Assembly (NCBI RefSeq): GCF_014647595.1 | Contig: NZ_BMPM01000012.1 | Coordinates: 57,989-121,988, forward strand | DNA from: Paenarthrobacter histidinolovorans | Lineage (GTDB): Bacteria; Actinomycetota; Actinomycetes; Actinomycetales; Micrococcaceae | Direction: 5' to 3' | DNA length: 64,000 nucleotides | The notes under the pieces: generated by a model | What the model saw: only the letters and a program-made list of their open reading frames with translations | What the model was told of the DNA's origin: nothing | Database searches by the model: none | Shown here: piece by piece, positions 16,931 to 25,813 of the stretch | How positions within the stretch are numbered: the first letter of the stretch is position 1 | Layout: every line of letters begins with the position of its first letter | Program-made: the position numbers and the translations under genes

Positions 16931-19803
16931 TCATGACAGCTTTGGAAAGCCCCCGCTCGCTGGCGACGGCACTCCGCCGTGCCGGAATCGTAGACGTTCG
17001 AGACGATGAAACTACGAGATCGGCATATTCGAGCGATGCATCCTTGTATCGTGCCCGCCCGAGCGTCGTGGCCTTTCCTCAACGGGCAGACGATGTCATG
17101 GCGGCCCTCGACGTGTGCCGAACCAGGGGAATCCCTCTTACCTCCCGTGGTGCCGGAACATCAGTGGCAGGAAATGCTGTCGGTGCAGGGCTCGTTCTCG
17201 ACTTCAGCAGATACATGAACAAGGTGCTGAGCATTGACCCTGAAACCCGCACAGCCGTCGTTCAGCCAGGCACGGTGCACGCAGGCCTGCAAAAGCAAGT
17301 CCTGGCTCTGGGACTTCGCTTCGGCCCGGACCCCTCAACGCACAGCCGCTGCACCATCGGCGGGATGATTGGAAACAACGCCTGCGGCTCTCGAACCCTG
17401 GCGTATGGTCGAACCGTCGACAACGTGACGCATCTGGACGTCATAACGGGAACGGGAACCCGCCTTCTCCTGGACCAAAACGGAACACCATCAACAGGTG
17501 AAACGGATGCCTTGAAGAGACTCGTTCAAGGAGAATTGGGGACCATCCGAACCGAACTCGGCCGGTTTGGCCGCCAAGTCTCTGGCTATGCTCTGGAAAA
17601 CCTTCTGCCTGAACACAAATTCGATCTGCGCCGTGCCTTGGTGGGCAGCGAAGGGACACTGGCCGTTGTCTTGGAAGCGGGCGTTCGACTCGTTTCCGAA
17701 CCGGGCCACCGGGTAATGGTGGTCTTGGGGTACCCCACCATCGGCGACGCAGGCGATGCAGTGATGGACGTGCTTCCTTACCACCCCATCGCCTGCGAAG
17801 GTCTTGATTCACGAATTGTCGACATTGTCCGCGCTAAACACGGAGTTTCCTCTGTGCCGGATCTGCCAACGGGCAGCTCCTGGCTTTTCGTAGAGCTTGC
17901 AGGCGATGACCAATCAGAGGTTCTGGACCGCGCCAAGGCGCTCAGCCAGCTCAGGCCCTCTTCTTCCCGCATCGTCACAGATCGGAAGGAATCCGCAGCG
18001 CTGTGGAAGATCCGGGAAGATGGCGCCGGCCTGGCCGGTCGATCACCTTCAGGGGCTCCAGCCCACTCAGGATGGGAGGACGCGGCAGTCCCGCCGGCCA
18101 GGCTCGGCGACTACTTACGTGATTTCGACCAGCTGCTCTTGGACCACAAACTTGACGGGTTCCCCTACGGCCACTTCGGCGACGGATGCATTCATGTCCG
18201 TTTGGACTTTCCATTCGGCGGAAACGACGGCACCCAGATCTTTAGGCAATTTATGACGGACGCCGCGAAGCTCGTAGCTGGATACGGAGGATCACTCTCC
18301 GGCGAACACGGGGATGGGCGAGCCCGCAGCGAACTTCTGCCCTACATGTATTCGTCCAACGCCATTGAGCTTTTCACGAAGGTCAAGGGCATTCTGGACC
18401 CGGAAAACATTCTGAACCCCGGAATAATTGTCGATCCGCAGCCACTCGATGCCGACATCCGCGTCGCTGAGGCGAAACCCGTCACAGCCGGACTGGGCTT
18501 CAGCTACTTTCATGACGGCGGGGACTTCAGCCAGGCTGTTCACCGATGCACAGGAGTCGGGCGGTGCCGCGCTGACAACACGGACGGGACCGGTGTAATG
18601 TGCCCCTCCTACCTGGCCACCCGTGAAGAAAAGGACTCCACCCGGGGGAGAGCAAGGGTCCTCCAGGAAATGATCAACCAGGGCGGGAAGGGCTGGCGGT
18701 CACCCGAGGTCCATGATGCTCTGGATCTGTGTTTGTCATGCAAGGGCTGCGCTTCAGATTGTCCTACCGGCGTTGATATGGCGGCGTATAAGGCTGAGAC
18801 GCTCCATCAGAGCTACCGAGGACGCATCCGGCCCGTCACGCACTACTCCCTCGGATGGCTGCCCCGCTGGGCAAAGCTCGCCTCTCTGGTTCCTCGACTA
18901 GTGAACACCCTTGCTCGGATTCCCGGTGCAGGCAGCCTTGGGCTCAGGCTGGCGGGCATCGACAGCAGGCGCTCAATACCCCTGTTCGCTGAGACGACAT
19001 TTCACGCCTGGTTCCGGGCACGGGAAAGGCGCACCACCGCAGATCCTGCTGGACCGCAGAATCCTCCGCGGGGCAGCAAGGGACCAGTACTGCTGTGGGC
19101 AGATTCATTTACCAACTACTTTTCGCCCGAAGTGGGGCATGCCGCGGTCCAGGTCCTCGAAAACGCCGGCTACACAGTACAGCTACCGGACCAGCCACTA
19201 TGCTGCGGATTGACGTGGATTTCGACAGGGCAACTTGACGCTGCCCGCCGTATCGTCGGAAATACCGTCGAGGAACTGGCACATGTGGCCGGATCAGGCA
19301 TTCCGATAGTGGGCTTGGAACCCTCATGCACGGGCGTTTTACGGTCCGAAGCATCGGAGCTGCTGCAGACGAGCAACGCTTCGTTGGTCGCTTCGATGAC
19401 ACGGACTCTTGCTGAGTTCCTGACCGCAGATCCGGACTGGACGCCCCCATCGCTGACCGGCCAAAAGATCGTGGCCCAACCGCACTGCCACCACCACGCC
19501 GTCATGGGGTGGAGCCCTGACGCGCAACTCCTTCAGACAGCCGGCGCCAACGTACAGAAACTCGGGGGTTGCTGCGGGCTTGCCGGCAACTTCGGCGTCG
19601 AGAGAGGACATTACGACGTCTCCGTGGCCGTTGCAGAACAACAATTGCTGCCCGCTGTACAAGCCGCTGAGCCGGAGACGGTAATCCTCACAGATGGCTA
19701 TTCGTGCCGCACTCAGTTGGCGGACCTCACCGACAGAAAAGGTATTCACCTGGCACAACTGCTCGCCCGGGCCTCAAGCAGCGATGGCACCACGGCGATT
19801 TGA
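16924..19803 (+). CDS. FAD-linked and Fe-S-binding dehydrogenase, YdiJ-like (probable D-2-hydroxyglutarate dehydrogenase)
   Basis: A 959-residue fusion of a GlcD-type FAD domain and a GlcF-type iron-sulfur domain. The FAD_binding_4 region includes TSRGAGTSVAGNAVGAGLVLDFSRYMN and GGMIGNNACGSR; then FAD-oxidase-C (PYGHFGDGCIHVRLDF, GEHGDGRARSELLPYMY). The Fe-S part has CLSCKGCASDCPTGVDM and two CCG motifs (PLCCGLTW, GGCCGLAGNFG). E. coli YdiJ, of similar layout, oxidises D-2-hydroxyglutarate to 2-oxoglutarate, matching the product of the nearby HglS. The start may be ATG 16924 or ATG 16933; the palindromic operator overlaps the former and no Shine-Dalgarno is evident, so the message may be leaderless. 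Confidence 0.9.
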   Translation: MLVMTALESPRSLATALRRAGIVDVRDDETTRSAYSSDASLYRARPSVVAFPQRADDVMAALDVCRTRGIPLTSRGAGTSVAGNAVGAGLVLDFSRYMNKVLSIDPETRTAVVQPGTVHAGLQKQVLALGLRFGPDPSTHSRCTIGGMIGNNACGSRTLAYGRTVDNVTHLDVITGTGTRLLLDQNGTPSTGETDALKRLVQGELGTIRTELGRFGRQVSGYALENLLPEHKFDLRRALVGSEGTLAVVLEAGVRLVSEPGHRVMVVLGYPTIGDAGDAVMDVLPYHPIACEGLDSRIVDIVRAKHGVSSVPDLPTGSSWLFVELAGDDQSEVLDRAKALSQLRPSSSRIVTDRKESAALWKIREDGAGLAGRSPSGAPAHSGWEDAAVPPARLGDYLRDFDQLLLDHKLDGFPYGHFGDGCIHVRLDFPFGGNDGTQIFRQFMTDAAKLVAGYGGSLSGEHGDGRARSELLPYMYSSNAIELFTKVKGILDPENILNPGIIVDPQPLDADIRVAEAKPVTAGLGFSYFHDGGDFSQAVHRCTGVGRCRADNTDGTGVMCPSYLATREEKDSTRGRARVLQEMINQGGKGWRSPEVHDALDLCLSCKGCASDCPTGVDMAAYKAETLHQSYRGRIRPVTHYSLGWLPRWAKLASLVPRLVNTLARIPGAGSLGLRLAGIDSRRSIPLFAETTFHAWFRARERRTTADPAGPQNPPRGSKGPVLLWADSFTNYFSPEVGHAAVQVLENAGYTVQLPDQPLCCGLTWISTGQLDAARRIVGNTVEELAHVAGSGIPIVGLEPSCTGVLRSEASELLQTSNASLVASMTRTLAEFLTADPDWTPPSLTGQKIVAQPHCHHHAVMGWSPDAQLLQTAGANVQKLGGCCGLAGNFGVERGHYDVSVAVAEQQLLPAVQAAEPETVILTDGYSCRTQLADLTDRKGIHLAQLLARASSSDGTTAI

Positions 19804-20605
19804 GTCTTCGTTGAATACACGCTCTCAGAGCCGGTCTCCGAGTGGGAAGCCCAGGGCGATCACGCCTGGCTTAGTACCAAGAGTCCGGTAGCGAGGAATA
19901 AGCCCCAGAGCCTCCCTCTCTCGCAACAATTGAGGGAGGCTCTGGACACCTCAAGACTGATTCGCAGAGGTGCGGCCATCATCGCCGCCAAACTTGTATT
20001 CATTCAGGTCCCGTTGTGGCCCTTCATGAACCCTAGGAGTGGGCAGGGAAGGCGGTGGGGTGCGCCTCGGGACAGCGAGTTTGCACAGATGGCCGCTGCC
20101 TGGGCGCGGGTCATTGGTGCAGAGACGAGTGACTCCAGCAAAACTGCCCAGACCAACGGAGATGTTCAATTCGTTGAGGAACGGAGCTGTCGCAGCGACT
20201 TCTACTCCCATGCTTGCAGGGCCGATAAGCACCCATATGTAGTCCTGCGAAATTTTTCTGATCGGGCCTAGGTACGGAGTGCTGGCGCTGTTCCGTTGTC
20301 AGGGTGTGGCCGAGAGAGCGGCACTCATGTACTCAATGATTACTTTTTGAGAAATTGCTGCGTCAAGCACGCGAATTCAGGCGTCCGTCAGGACCGAACT
20401 CCGGTGGATCCTCGACAGGTGCGGCATCTCGGAATCCACCTGTGGTTACTGACTGCGCTTAGGCGCCCCATTTCTCTTCTACGCGGGGTGGGGGTATGCG
20501 TCGGGTTAGTTCGTCCAGCCCCTGGCATAACTCGGTTCGTAGGTATTCGGATACCTTTGTCAGTGCCTCAAGGTGATCAATGGCCGCAGCTGTGGGGGCA
20601 TTCGA
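19804..20605. other. Intergenic region with an inverted repeat and possible gene remnants
   Basis: About 800 bases lie between the convergent ends of the FAD/Fe-S dehydrogenase and the M20 hydrolase. It contains a perfect 14-bp inverted repeat at 19905-19945 and a coding-looking minus-strand tail at 20459-20606. Several open frames in the middle have no ribosome site and no recognisable product. The region looks like decayed DNA. Confidence 0.5.
19905..19945. terminator. Strong hairpin downstream of the FAD/Fe-S dehydrogenase
   Basis: Arms CCAGAGCCTCCCTC and GAGGGAGGCTCTGG are perfectly complementary over 14 bp around a 13-base loop, 100 bases after the dehydrogenase stop. There is no T run, so it may act as a U-less terminator of actinobacterial type or simply be a stable inverted repeat. 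Confidence 0.55.
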
Positions 20606-20606
20606 T
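20459..20606 (-). pseudogene. Possible C-terminal gene remnant, unidentified
   Basis: On the minus strand a frame of about 47 codons reads like protein (IDHLEALTKVSEYLRTEL, then EELTRRIPPPRVEEKW-like sequence) and ends at TAA (20459-20461). It has no start codon and is cut at its 5' side by the end of the M20 hydrolase gene. It may be the tail of a gene lost by recombination. I cannot name the parent family. Confidence 0.25.
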
Positions 20607-21856
20607 CAGAGCGTCTTAACTCCCGCCGTTGGTCGGATGTAGGAGACGACTCGGTCGTATGCCAACTGTGCCAGAATCACTGCCGCGTCCGCCAAGACCA
20701 CGTCATCAAACACGACCTCGGGGGAGTGGTTGGTTAGTGGTTCTTTCGCCAGCTGGCCCGGGTTGGCCCCAAGAAGGATGAAGGCTCCTGGCACCTGCTG
20801 GAGCAACAAGGAAAAGTCCTCGGAAGCCATCCAGGGATGTTCCAGGATTTTTACCCTGTCTGGTCCGTACATGGCTGTCAGCTCCTCGACGACGAAGGCT
20901 GTCTCGTCAGGATCGTTAACGGTGGGCGGATAGAACTTTTCTACTCTCGTTTCAGCGAGGCACCCATGAGCTTGGGCGATACCGTCTGAAAGCAAGGGGA
21001 GGTCTCTTGCGAGCTGATCGAAGGCGGCGTCGGAGAGAACCCTGACAGAGCCTTTGAGTGTGGCCGAATCCGGGATGATGTTGACTGCCGATCCGGCATG
21101 GATTTCACCGACGGTGATGACAATGGGGTCGAAGACATTGACGCGCCGCGAGAGGTAGCTTTGTAAGGCCAGCACGATCTCGCAGGCTACAGGTACCGGA
21201 TCCATGCTCTTGTGGGGTTCGGCACCGTGCCCTCCACGGCCGGTCACGGTAATTTCCAACTCCCCAACGCCGGCCATGATGGTCTTCGGCCGAATGGAGA
21301 ATTCTCCGGCGGTTTTGTGGGCGACGACATGGAGACCGTATACGGCATCGGGACGTTGGCCTGTGACCTCCAGCACCCCTTCGGCGATCATTGGTTCGGC
21401 CCCTCCCGGGCCTTCTTCTCCTGGTTGGAACATGAAGACCACGTCTCCGGGAATGTCGTCTAAATGCGCGGACAGAAGTATCGCGGCACCGATAAGACCG
21501 GCGGTGTGCAAGTCGTGGCCGCAGGCGTGCATGAATCCGTTCGTGGAGGCGAACGGAAGGCCGGTTTCTTCAGTGAGGGGCAGTCCGTCCATGTCTCCGC
21601 GCAAGAGTATCGTTGGCCGGCGGGTATCGTTGGGCACTTGGCCACGACCACGCAGTACGGCCACCACGGAGGTCAGTAAACGACCTGTGTGTACTTCCAA
21701 TGGCAGACCGTTGAGTGCTTGCAGTACGAGGGCTTGCGTCAGGGGGAGGTCGTTGCCCATTTCAGGTACTTGGTGCAACTCTCGTCGCAAGGCGATCAGC
21801 CGGGGCTCGATGGTTGCAACTTCCCCCTTGAAATTGATACTCTCGTGCACTTTCAT
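20606..21856 (-). CDS. M20-family amidohydrolase (hippurate hydrolase / N-acyl-amino-acid deacylase type)
   Basis: A 416-residue M20D metallo-amidohydrolase. Metal and catalytic motifs are MHACGHDLHTAGLIGA, PGEEGPGGAEPMI and the dimerisation-domain motif GRGGHGAEPHKS. ASEDFSLLLQQ near the C-terminus carries a further metal ligand. The ATG at 21856 is preceded by GGACA. Enzymes of this group cleave N-acyl or N-carbamoyl amino acids and indole conjugates. It follows a LysN-like aminotransferase on the same strand after 168 bases, so it may free the amino acid that the aminotransferase uses. Confidence 0.9.
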   Translation of the reverse strand: MKVHESINFKGEVATIEPRLIALRRELHQVPEMGNDLPLTQALVLQALNGLPLEVHTGRLLTSVVAVLRGRGQVPNDTRRPTILLRGDMDGLPLTEETGLPFASTNGFMHACGHDLHTAGLIGAAILLSAHLDDIPGDVVFMFQPGEEGPGGAEPMIAEGVLEVTGQRPDAVYGLHVVAHKTAGEFSIRPKTIMAGVGELEITVTGRGGHGAEPHKSMDPVPVACEIVLALQSYLSRRVNVFDPIVITVGEIHAGSAVNIIPDSATLKGSVRVLSDAAFDQLARDLPLLSDGIAQAHGCLAETRVEKFYPPTVNDPDETAFVVEELTAMYGPDRVKILEHPWMASEDFSLLLQQVPGAFILLGANPGQLAKEPLTNHSPEVVFDDVVLADAAVILAQLAYDRVVSYIRPTAGVKTL

Positions 21857-22024
21857 TGTCCTTTATTCGACGGTCAATACCTCCCCTTGGTGTGCCGGGA
21901 GGGGCCTGGGTGTGGCTGTTCCTGTTGGCGTTTGCGTCTCCCCCGCTGGGTGCGGGTTTGATTATGAGATCAGTGTCTTTTTGACTGTGAGAGGCACTGT
22001 GGTCCAGAGCCACAACCTCGAAAA

Positions 22025-23344
22025 TCACTTTGACATAGAGGTAGGACTATTCGGGTCCGCAGTTTGGATTGCATCTGCAAGGACCGTGGTAAGTCGGCGA
22101 ACGCCTTCGGCTATGGTTTCCGGGGGGACTGCGCTAAAGGCGAGGCGGAGCTTGTTGGAGGGTCCGTCTGCCGGTGTGAACGCCGCGCCGGGAATGAATA
22201 CCACGCCCGTATCGATGGCCTTCGCGAGCAGTGGGTAAGTATCAACGCCTTCGGGAAGGGTGACCCACACGAAGAAGCCGCCGTCCGGTCGTGTCCAGGT
22301 GAGGCCTTGGGGCATGTACTCGTCCAGCGCGGACAGGAGGGCCTCGCAGCGCTCTGCGTAGAGCTTGCGGTAGGTGTCGATCTGGCCTTCCCAGTCATAA
22401 TCGCGGAGGTATGCCGAGACGAGCATCTGGTTCAGTGGCGGCGGGCAGAGTGCCACAGCCTCTGAAGCTAGGTAGAAACGCCGCTGGAGATGCGCAGGAA
22501 CCAGTGCCCAGCCGATGCGTAGTCCCGGGGCGAAGATTTTGGAGAATGAGCTGAGGTATATGACGTCGTCCGGGTTGGCCGCCCGCATGGGCGCGATCGG
22601 GTGCCCGTCAAACCGCAGCAGTCCATAGGGGTTGTCCTCGAGAACAATAATATTCGCGTCGCGGCATATATCGACGATCCGCTGCCTGCGCTCCTCGGCC
22701 AAGGTGATGCCGGAGGGGTTGTTGAAGTTGGGGATCGTGTAGAGGAACTTGATGTTCTTGCCCTCTGACTGGAGTGCCGCGATCCTGGCCTCAAGCAGTT
22801 CCGGTACCAGGCCGTCGTCGTCCATTTCGATCGGTTCCACCTGAACCTGGTACGCCTCGAACGTGTTCAGGGCGCCTACATATGTGGGGTTCTCCACCAT
22901 CACAACATCGCCGGGGTTGCAGAAGACCTTGGTGGCAACGTCCTGAGCTGACTGCGATCCTGCGGTGATGACCACGTTTTCGGGGAGCGCATCCGCGATG
23001 CCCTCGGCGGCCATGATGTCGCAGATCTGGGCGCGCAACTCTTCGGTGCCTTGGCCGCCGCCGTACTGCAGGGCTGTCATGCCTTCTTCCGCGATGATGC
23101 GGGCTGCCGTTTGGCCCAGTTTGTCCAGGGGCAGGGACTGCAAGTACGGGTTGCCGCCGGCAAGGGAGACAAGCCCCGGCCGCATCGAGATGTCAAAGAC
23201 ATCGCGAACGGCAGACTGCTTGATGTTGGCGGCCCGCGCGGAGAACAGTTCCTCGTGCGGGTGGGCGGCCGTGGCGGCCCGCTCAATGGCGTCGATGGCT
23301 TCAGCGGGCAGCGTTGCGCCGGCATCCAATGTTTCGTGGGTCAT
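22025..23344 (-). CDS. PLP-dependent aminotransferase, LysN/2-aminoadipate-aminotransferase-like
   Basis: A 439-residue fold-type-I aminotransferase of the group containing LysN and the catalytic half of MocR proteins, here without an HTH domain. Landmarks are LQYGGGQGTEELRAQI, TAGSQSAQDVATKVF, the NFNNPSGIT loop, EDNPYGLLRF, the Schiff-base lysine in LSSFSKIFAPGLRIGW and the C-terminal Arg region KLRLAFSAV. The ATG has GGAGACGA upstream. Because AmaB and HglS need a 2-aminoadipate transaminase between them, this is the best candidate for that step. That is an inference from context and family. Confidence 0.9.
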   Translation of the reverse strand: MTHETLDAGATLPAEAIDAIERAATAAHPHEELFSARAANIKQSAVRDVFDISMRPGLVSLAGGNPYLQSLPLDKLGQTAARIIAEEGMTALQYGGGQGTEELRAQICDIMAAEGIADALPENVVITAGSQSAQDVATKVFCNPGDVVMVENPTYVGALNTFEAYQVQVEPIEMDDDGLVPELLEARIAALQSEGKNIKFLYTIPNFNNPSGITLAEERRQRIVDICRDANIIVLEDNPYGLLRFDGHPIAPMRAANPDDVIYLSSFSKIFAPGLRIGWALVPAHLQRRFYLASEAVALCPPPLNQMLVSAYLRDYDWEGQIDTYRKLYAERCEALLSALDEYMPQGLTWTRPDGGFFVWVTLPEGVDTYPLLAKAIDTGVVFIPGAAFTPADGPSNKLRLAFSAVPPETIAEGVRRLTTVLADAIQTADPNSPTSMSK

Positions 23345-23515
23345 TCGTCTCCAATATGTGGTGGCCTTTTGGGTTCGGTGCTGTCAGCCACGTCGACGGT
23401 GGAAGCCAGGTCGCGTCGCTAAATCGTGCGGAGCGTCCCGCGGCATGCCTTGTTAGTAACAAGTCGTAGTAAGCGCTGGGATGATGCGCGTCGGGTTGCC
23501 GCTGCGGTAGATGGC

Positions 23516-23550
23516 CTATGTGATCCCAGCTCTGCGCCGGGATCACATAG
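23516..23550. terminator. Hairpin downstream of the amino-acid ABC operon
   Basis: A perfect 12-bp inverted repeat (CTATGTGATCCC / GGGATCACATAG, 11-base loop) lies 37 bases beyond the stop of the minus-strand ABC ATPase gene, ahead of the aminotransferase gene. No T run follows, so its efficiency is uncertain. Confidence 0.6.
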
Positions 23551-23586
23551 ATTGTCATTGGGGTCAGCGTCAGCTCAAGCGCGGTT

Positions 23587-24393
23587 TCAGAGTACTTTGC
23601 TGAGGAAGTTGATCGTGCGTTCTTGTTGGGGGTTTGCGATGACGTCCCTGGGGTCGCCGGATTCGACGACCACGCCGCCGTCCATGAAGGTCAGGGTGTC
23701 GCCAACTTCCCGGGCAAAGCCAATCTCGTGGGTGACGACGACCATTGTCATTCCGGACTTCGCCAGGTCTTTCATGACCGTCAGGACGTCGCCTACGAGT
23801 TCGGGATCCAGGGCTGAAGTGGGTTCATCGAACAGCATCAGTTCGGGTTCCATGGCTAGTGCCCGGGCGATGGCTACTCGTTGCTGCTGGCCGCCGGAGA
23901 GCTGAGCGGGGTAGTAATCGGCTCGCGAGGCCAGCCCGACCCGGTCCAAAAGTTCCAAAGCCTTGCGCTTCGCGGTAATTCTGGGCTGACCCTTGACGTG
24001 GACTGGCGCTTCGATGACGTTCTCCAGCGCGGTCTTGTGCCCGAATAGGTTGAAGCGCTGGAAGACCATGCCGATGTTGCGGCGTTGGCGTGCGATGTCC
24101 TTGACGTTCAGCTCATGGAGCCGGCCGGCCTTGTCTTTGTATCCGACAAGTTCATCGTCGACGTAGATTCGGCCGGCACTGATGGTTTCGAGTTGGTTGA
24201 TGCAGCGCAGCAGTGTTGACTTCCCGGAGCCCGAGGGGCCGATAAGAACAGCGACCTCGCCTTCGTTGACGGTCATGTCAATGCCTTGGAGCACGTGGTG
24301 GTGCCCGTAGTACTTGTGCAGTCCCTCAATTCTTACTAAGGGACTGGTTGTCGGAGTCGGTGACAGATTGGTGTCGGTGGTGGCTGAACTCAT
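23587..24393 (-). CDS. Polar amino acid ABC transporter ATP-binding protein
   Basis: A 268-residue ATPase of the GlnQ/HisP group. Walker A is GPSGSGKSTLLRC, the Q-loop MVFQRFNLFGH, the signature LSGGQQQRVAIARAL, Walker B LMLFDEPTSALD and the switch VVVTHEIGFA. It starts with an ATGA overlap on the permease gene and a GGAGA ribosome site. The cognate binding protein may be the one encoded at 32.3-33.2 kb. Confidence 0.93.
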   Translation of the reverse strand: MSSATTDTNLSPTPTTSPLVRIEGLHKYYGHHHVLQGIDMTVNEGEVAVLIGPSGSGKSTLLRCINQLETISAGRIYVDDELVGYKDKAGRLHELNVKDIARQRRNIGMVFQRFNLFGHKTALENVIEAPVHVKGQPRITAKRKALELLDRVGLASRADYYPAQLSGGQQQRVAIARALAMEPELMLFDEPTSALDPELVGDVLTVMKDLAKSGMTMVVVTHEIGFAREVGDTLTFMDGGVVVESGDPRDVIANPQQERTINFLSKVL

Positions 24394-25361
24394 CGTCCGC
24401 TCTCCTCAGGGATCTCGTTGGTTTTAGTCGCAGTGACGGCTTTCGCTGCTTTCAGTGCCGCAGGATTCACTGCGGCGGGTGCGAGGTTGTCGATGCCTTT
24501 GCCGTAGTGCTTCTCGATGAAGTGCTGGCCGACCATGAGGAGGCTGGTGATGAAGAGGTACCAGGCGGCGGAGACGATGAGCAGCGGAATAGGAAGGTAG
24601 GTGCGGTTAGCGAGCGAGTTGGTGACAAACGTCAGGTCAAGGGTGAATGGAACGGCCAGGACAAGCGACGTCGTTTTGAGCATGCCAATGGTTTCGTTGC
24701 CTGTCGGCGGCACGATGACGCGCATCGCTTGGGGAAGGATGATGCGCCACATGATCTTCCCTTTCCTCATGCCCAGGGCTTCTGCCGCTTCCATCTGGCC
24801 TTTGTCCACGGATTTCAAACCTGCTCGGAAGATTTCAGCGAGGTACGCGGATTCGTTGAGTCCGAGTCCGAGGACTGCCGCCCAGAAGGCTGTGAGGACG
24901 TCCTGGGTGGTGAAGCTGAACAGCTCCGGTCCGAAGGGGACGCCGACTGCGATTTTGGGGTAGAGGACGGCGACGAGCCCCCAAAAGATGAGTTGCGTGT
25001 AGACGGGAGTTCCGCGGAAAAACCAGACCCAGAACCACGAGGTCCACCGGAAGATCGGGTTATCTGATTGGCGCATGAACGCCAGCAGTATGGCCAAGCC
25101 TACGGCCAAAGCCATGGACAGAACTGTGAGCAACAGTGTCCACCCCACGCCACGGATCACGTTGATGTCCAGGAGGTACAGCCCGACAGTATCCCAATGG
25201 AATTGGGGATTTGTTGCAAGGTTTTGGCCGATCAGCGCCACGAGGAGAACGAGGATCCCCGCACCTACCCACCGTCCAGGGTGCCTTACGGGAATTGCGT
25301 CGATCAGAGCCGGCGCCTTGGTCCCGTCGGGCGCGGTGGTTTCAGCTGTCTGGGTTTTCAC
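24390..25361 (-). CDS. Polar amino acid ABC transporter permease
   Basis: A 323-residue His/Glu/Gln/Arg/opine-type permease. It has an N-terminal TM (GAGILVLLVALIG), then the conserved GVGWTLLLTVLSMALAVGLAI and FFRGTPVYTQLIFWG segments. The EAA loop is GLKSVDKGQMEAAEALGMRKGKIMWRIILPQAMR. A C-terminal extension of about 45 residues is rich in Ala and Lys. The start is GTG at 25361 behind a very strong GGAGGA, and the longer open frame is rejected on that basis. Confidence 0.92.
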   Translation of the reverse strand: MKTQTAETTAPDGTKAPALIDAIPVRHPGRWVGAGILVLLVALIGQNLATNPQFHWDTVGLYLLDINVIRGVGWTLLLTVLSMALAVGLAILLAFMRQSDNPIFRWTSWFWVWFFRGTPVYTQLIFWGLVAVLYPKIAVGVPFGPELFSFTTQDVLTAFWAAVLGLGLNESAYLAEIFRAGLKSVDKGQMEAAEALGMRKGKIMWRIILPQAMRVIVPPTGNETIGMLKTTSLVLAVPFTLDLTFVTNSLANRTYLPIPLLIVSAAWYLFITSLLMVGQHFIEKHYGKGIDNLAPAAVNPAALKAAKAVTATKTNEIPEESGR

Positions 25362-25813
25362 GCCGCGTCCTCCGTATCGTGATGGGGGGAGGATACGGAT
25401 TGTTGCTGGTGGCGGTCCGCGCGAACGGCGATGGCTGAACCGGCCAGGGGCGCTGTCATGCAAGGCGCTATCGCCGGTACGCTCAGCGCGTGGATGGCCG
25501 GAACCGTACCGAAGGGCCTATGGGATGGAATCATGCTCTGCCTTAGTTAGGAGGGTACATATCGCGTAGTAACGGGCCGGGCCGGAGGCCTGCCTATTGC
25601 CTGATCCCAACCATAAAAAGAATGTGGCTCAGCTCACGTAAGCCTTAGATTTTCTGAGCCTCGACGGCTCAGGGCTGGGTTCAGCCTCAGAAATTGCGGG
25701 GACAGGAAGCGGTGTTCCTTTCAGGCGTGCCACGATTCAGCAGCATGCCCGGCGGTTGATTCCTGGTCACACCCAGTGACGGGCGCCGTGGCTTGAAGAA
25801 GAGAGGAAAACCA
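25362..25813. promoter_or_regulatory. Divergent promoter region between the ABC permease and ureohydrolase genes
   Basis: This 452-base region separates two divergent genes. It contains a perfect 7-bp palindrome CTGAGCC-TCGAC-GGCTCAG at 25654-25672, about 140 bases before the ureohydrolase start, that could serve as operator or attenuator. No gene is supported. Confidence 0.4.

Noticed and set aside
19951..20232. 93-codon minus-strand frame in the 19.8-20.6 kb gap
   Set aside because: First 40 residues look fairly protein-like, but there is no ribosome site and the C-terminal half is not convincing.
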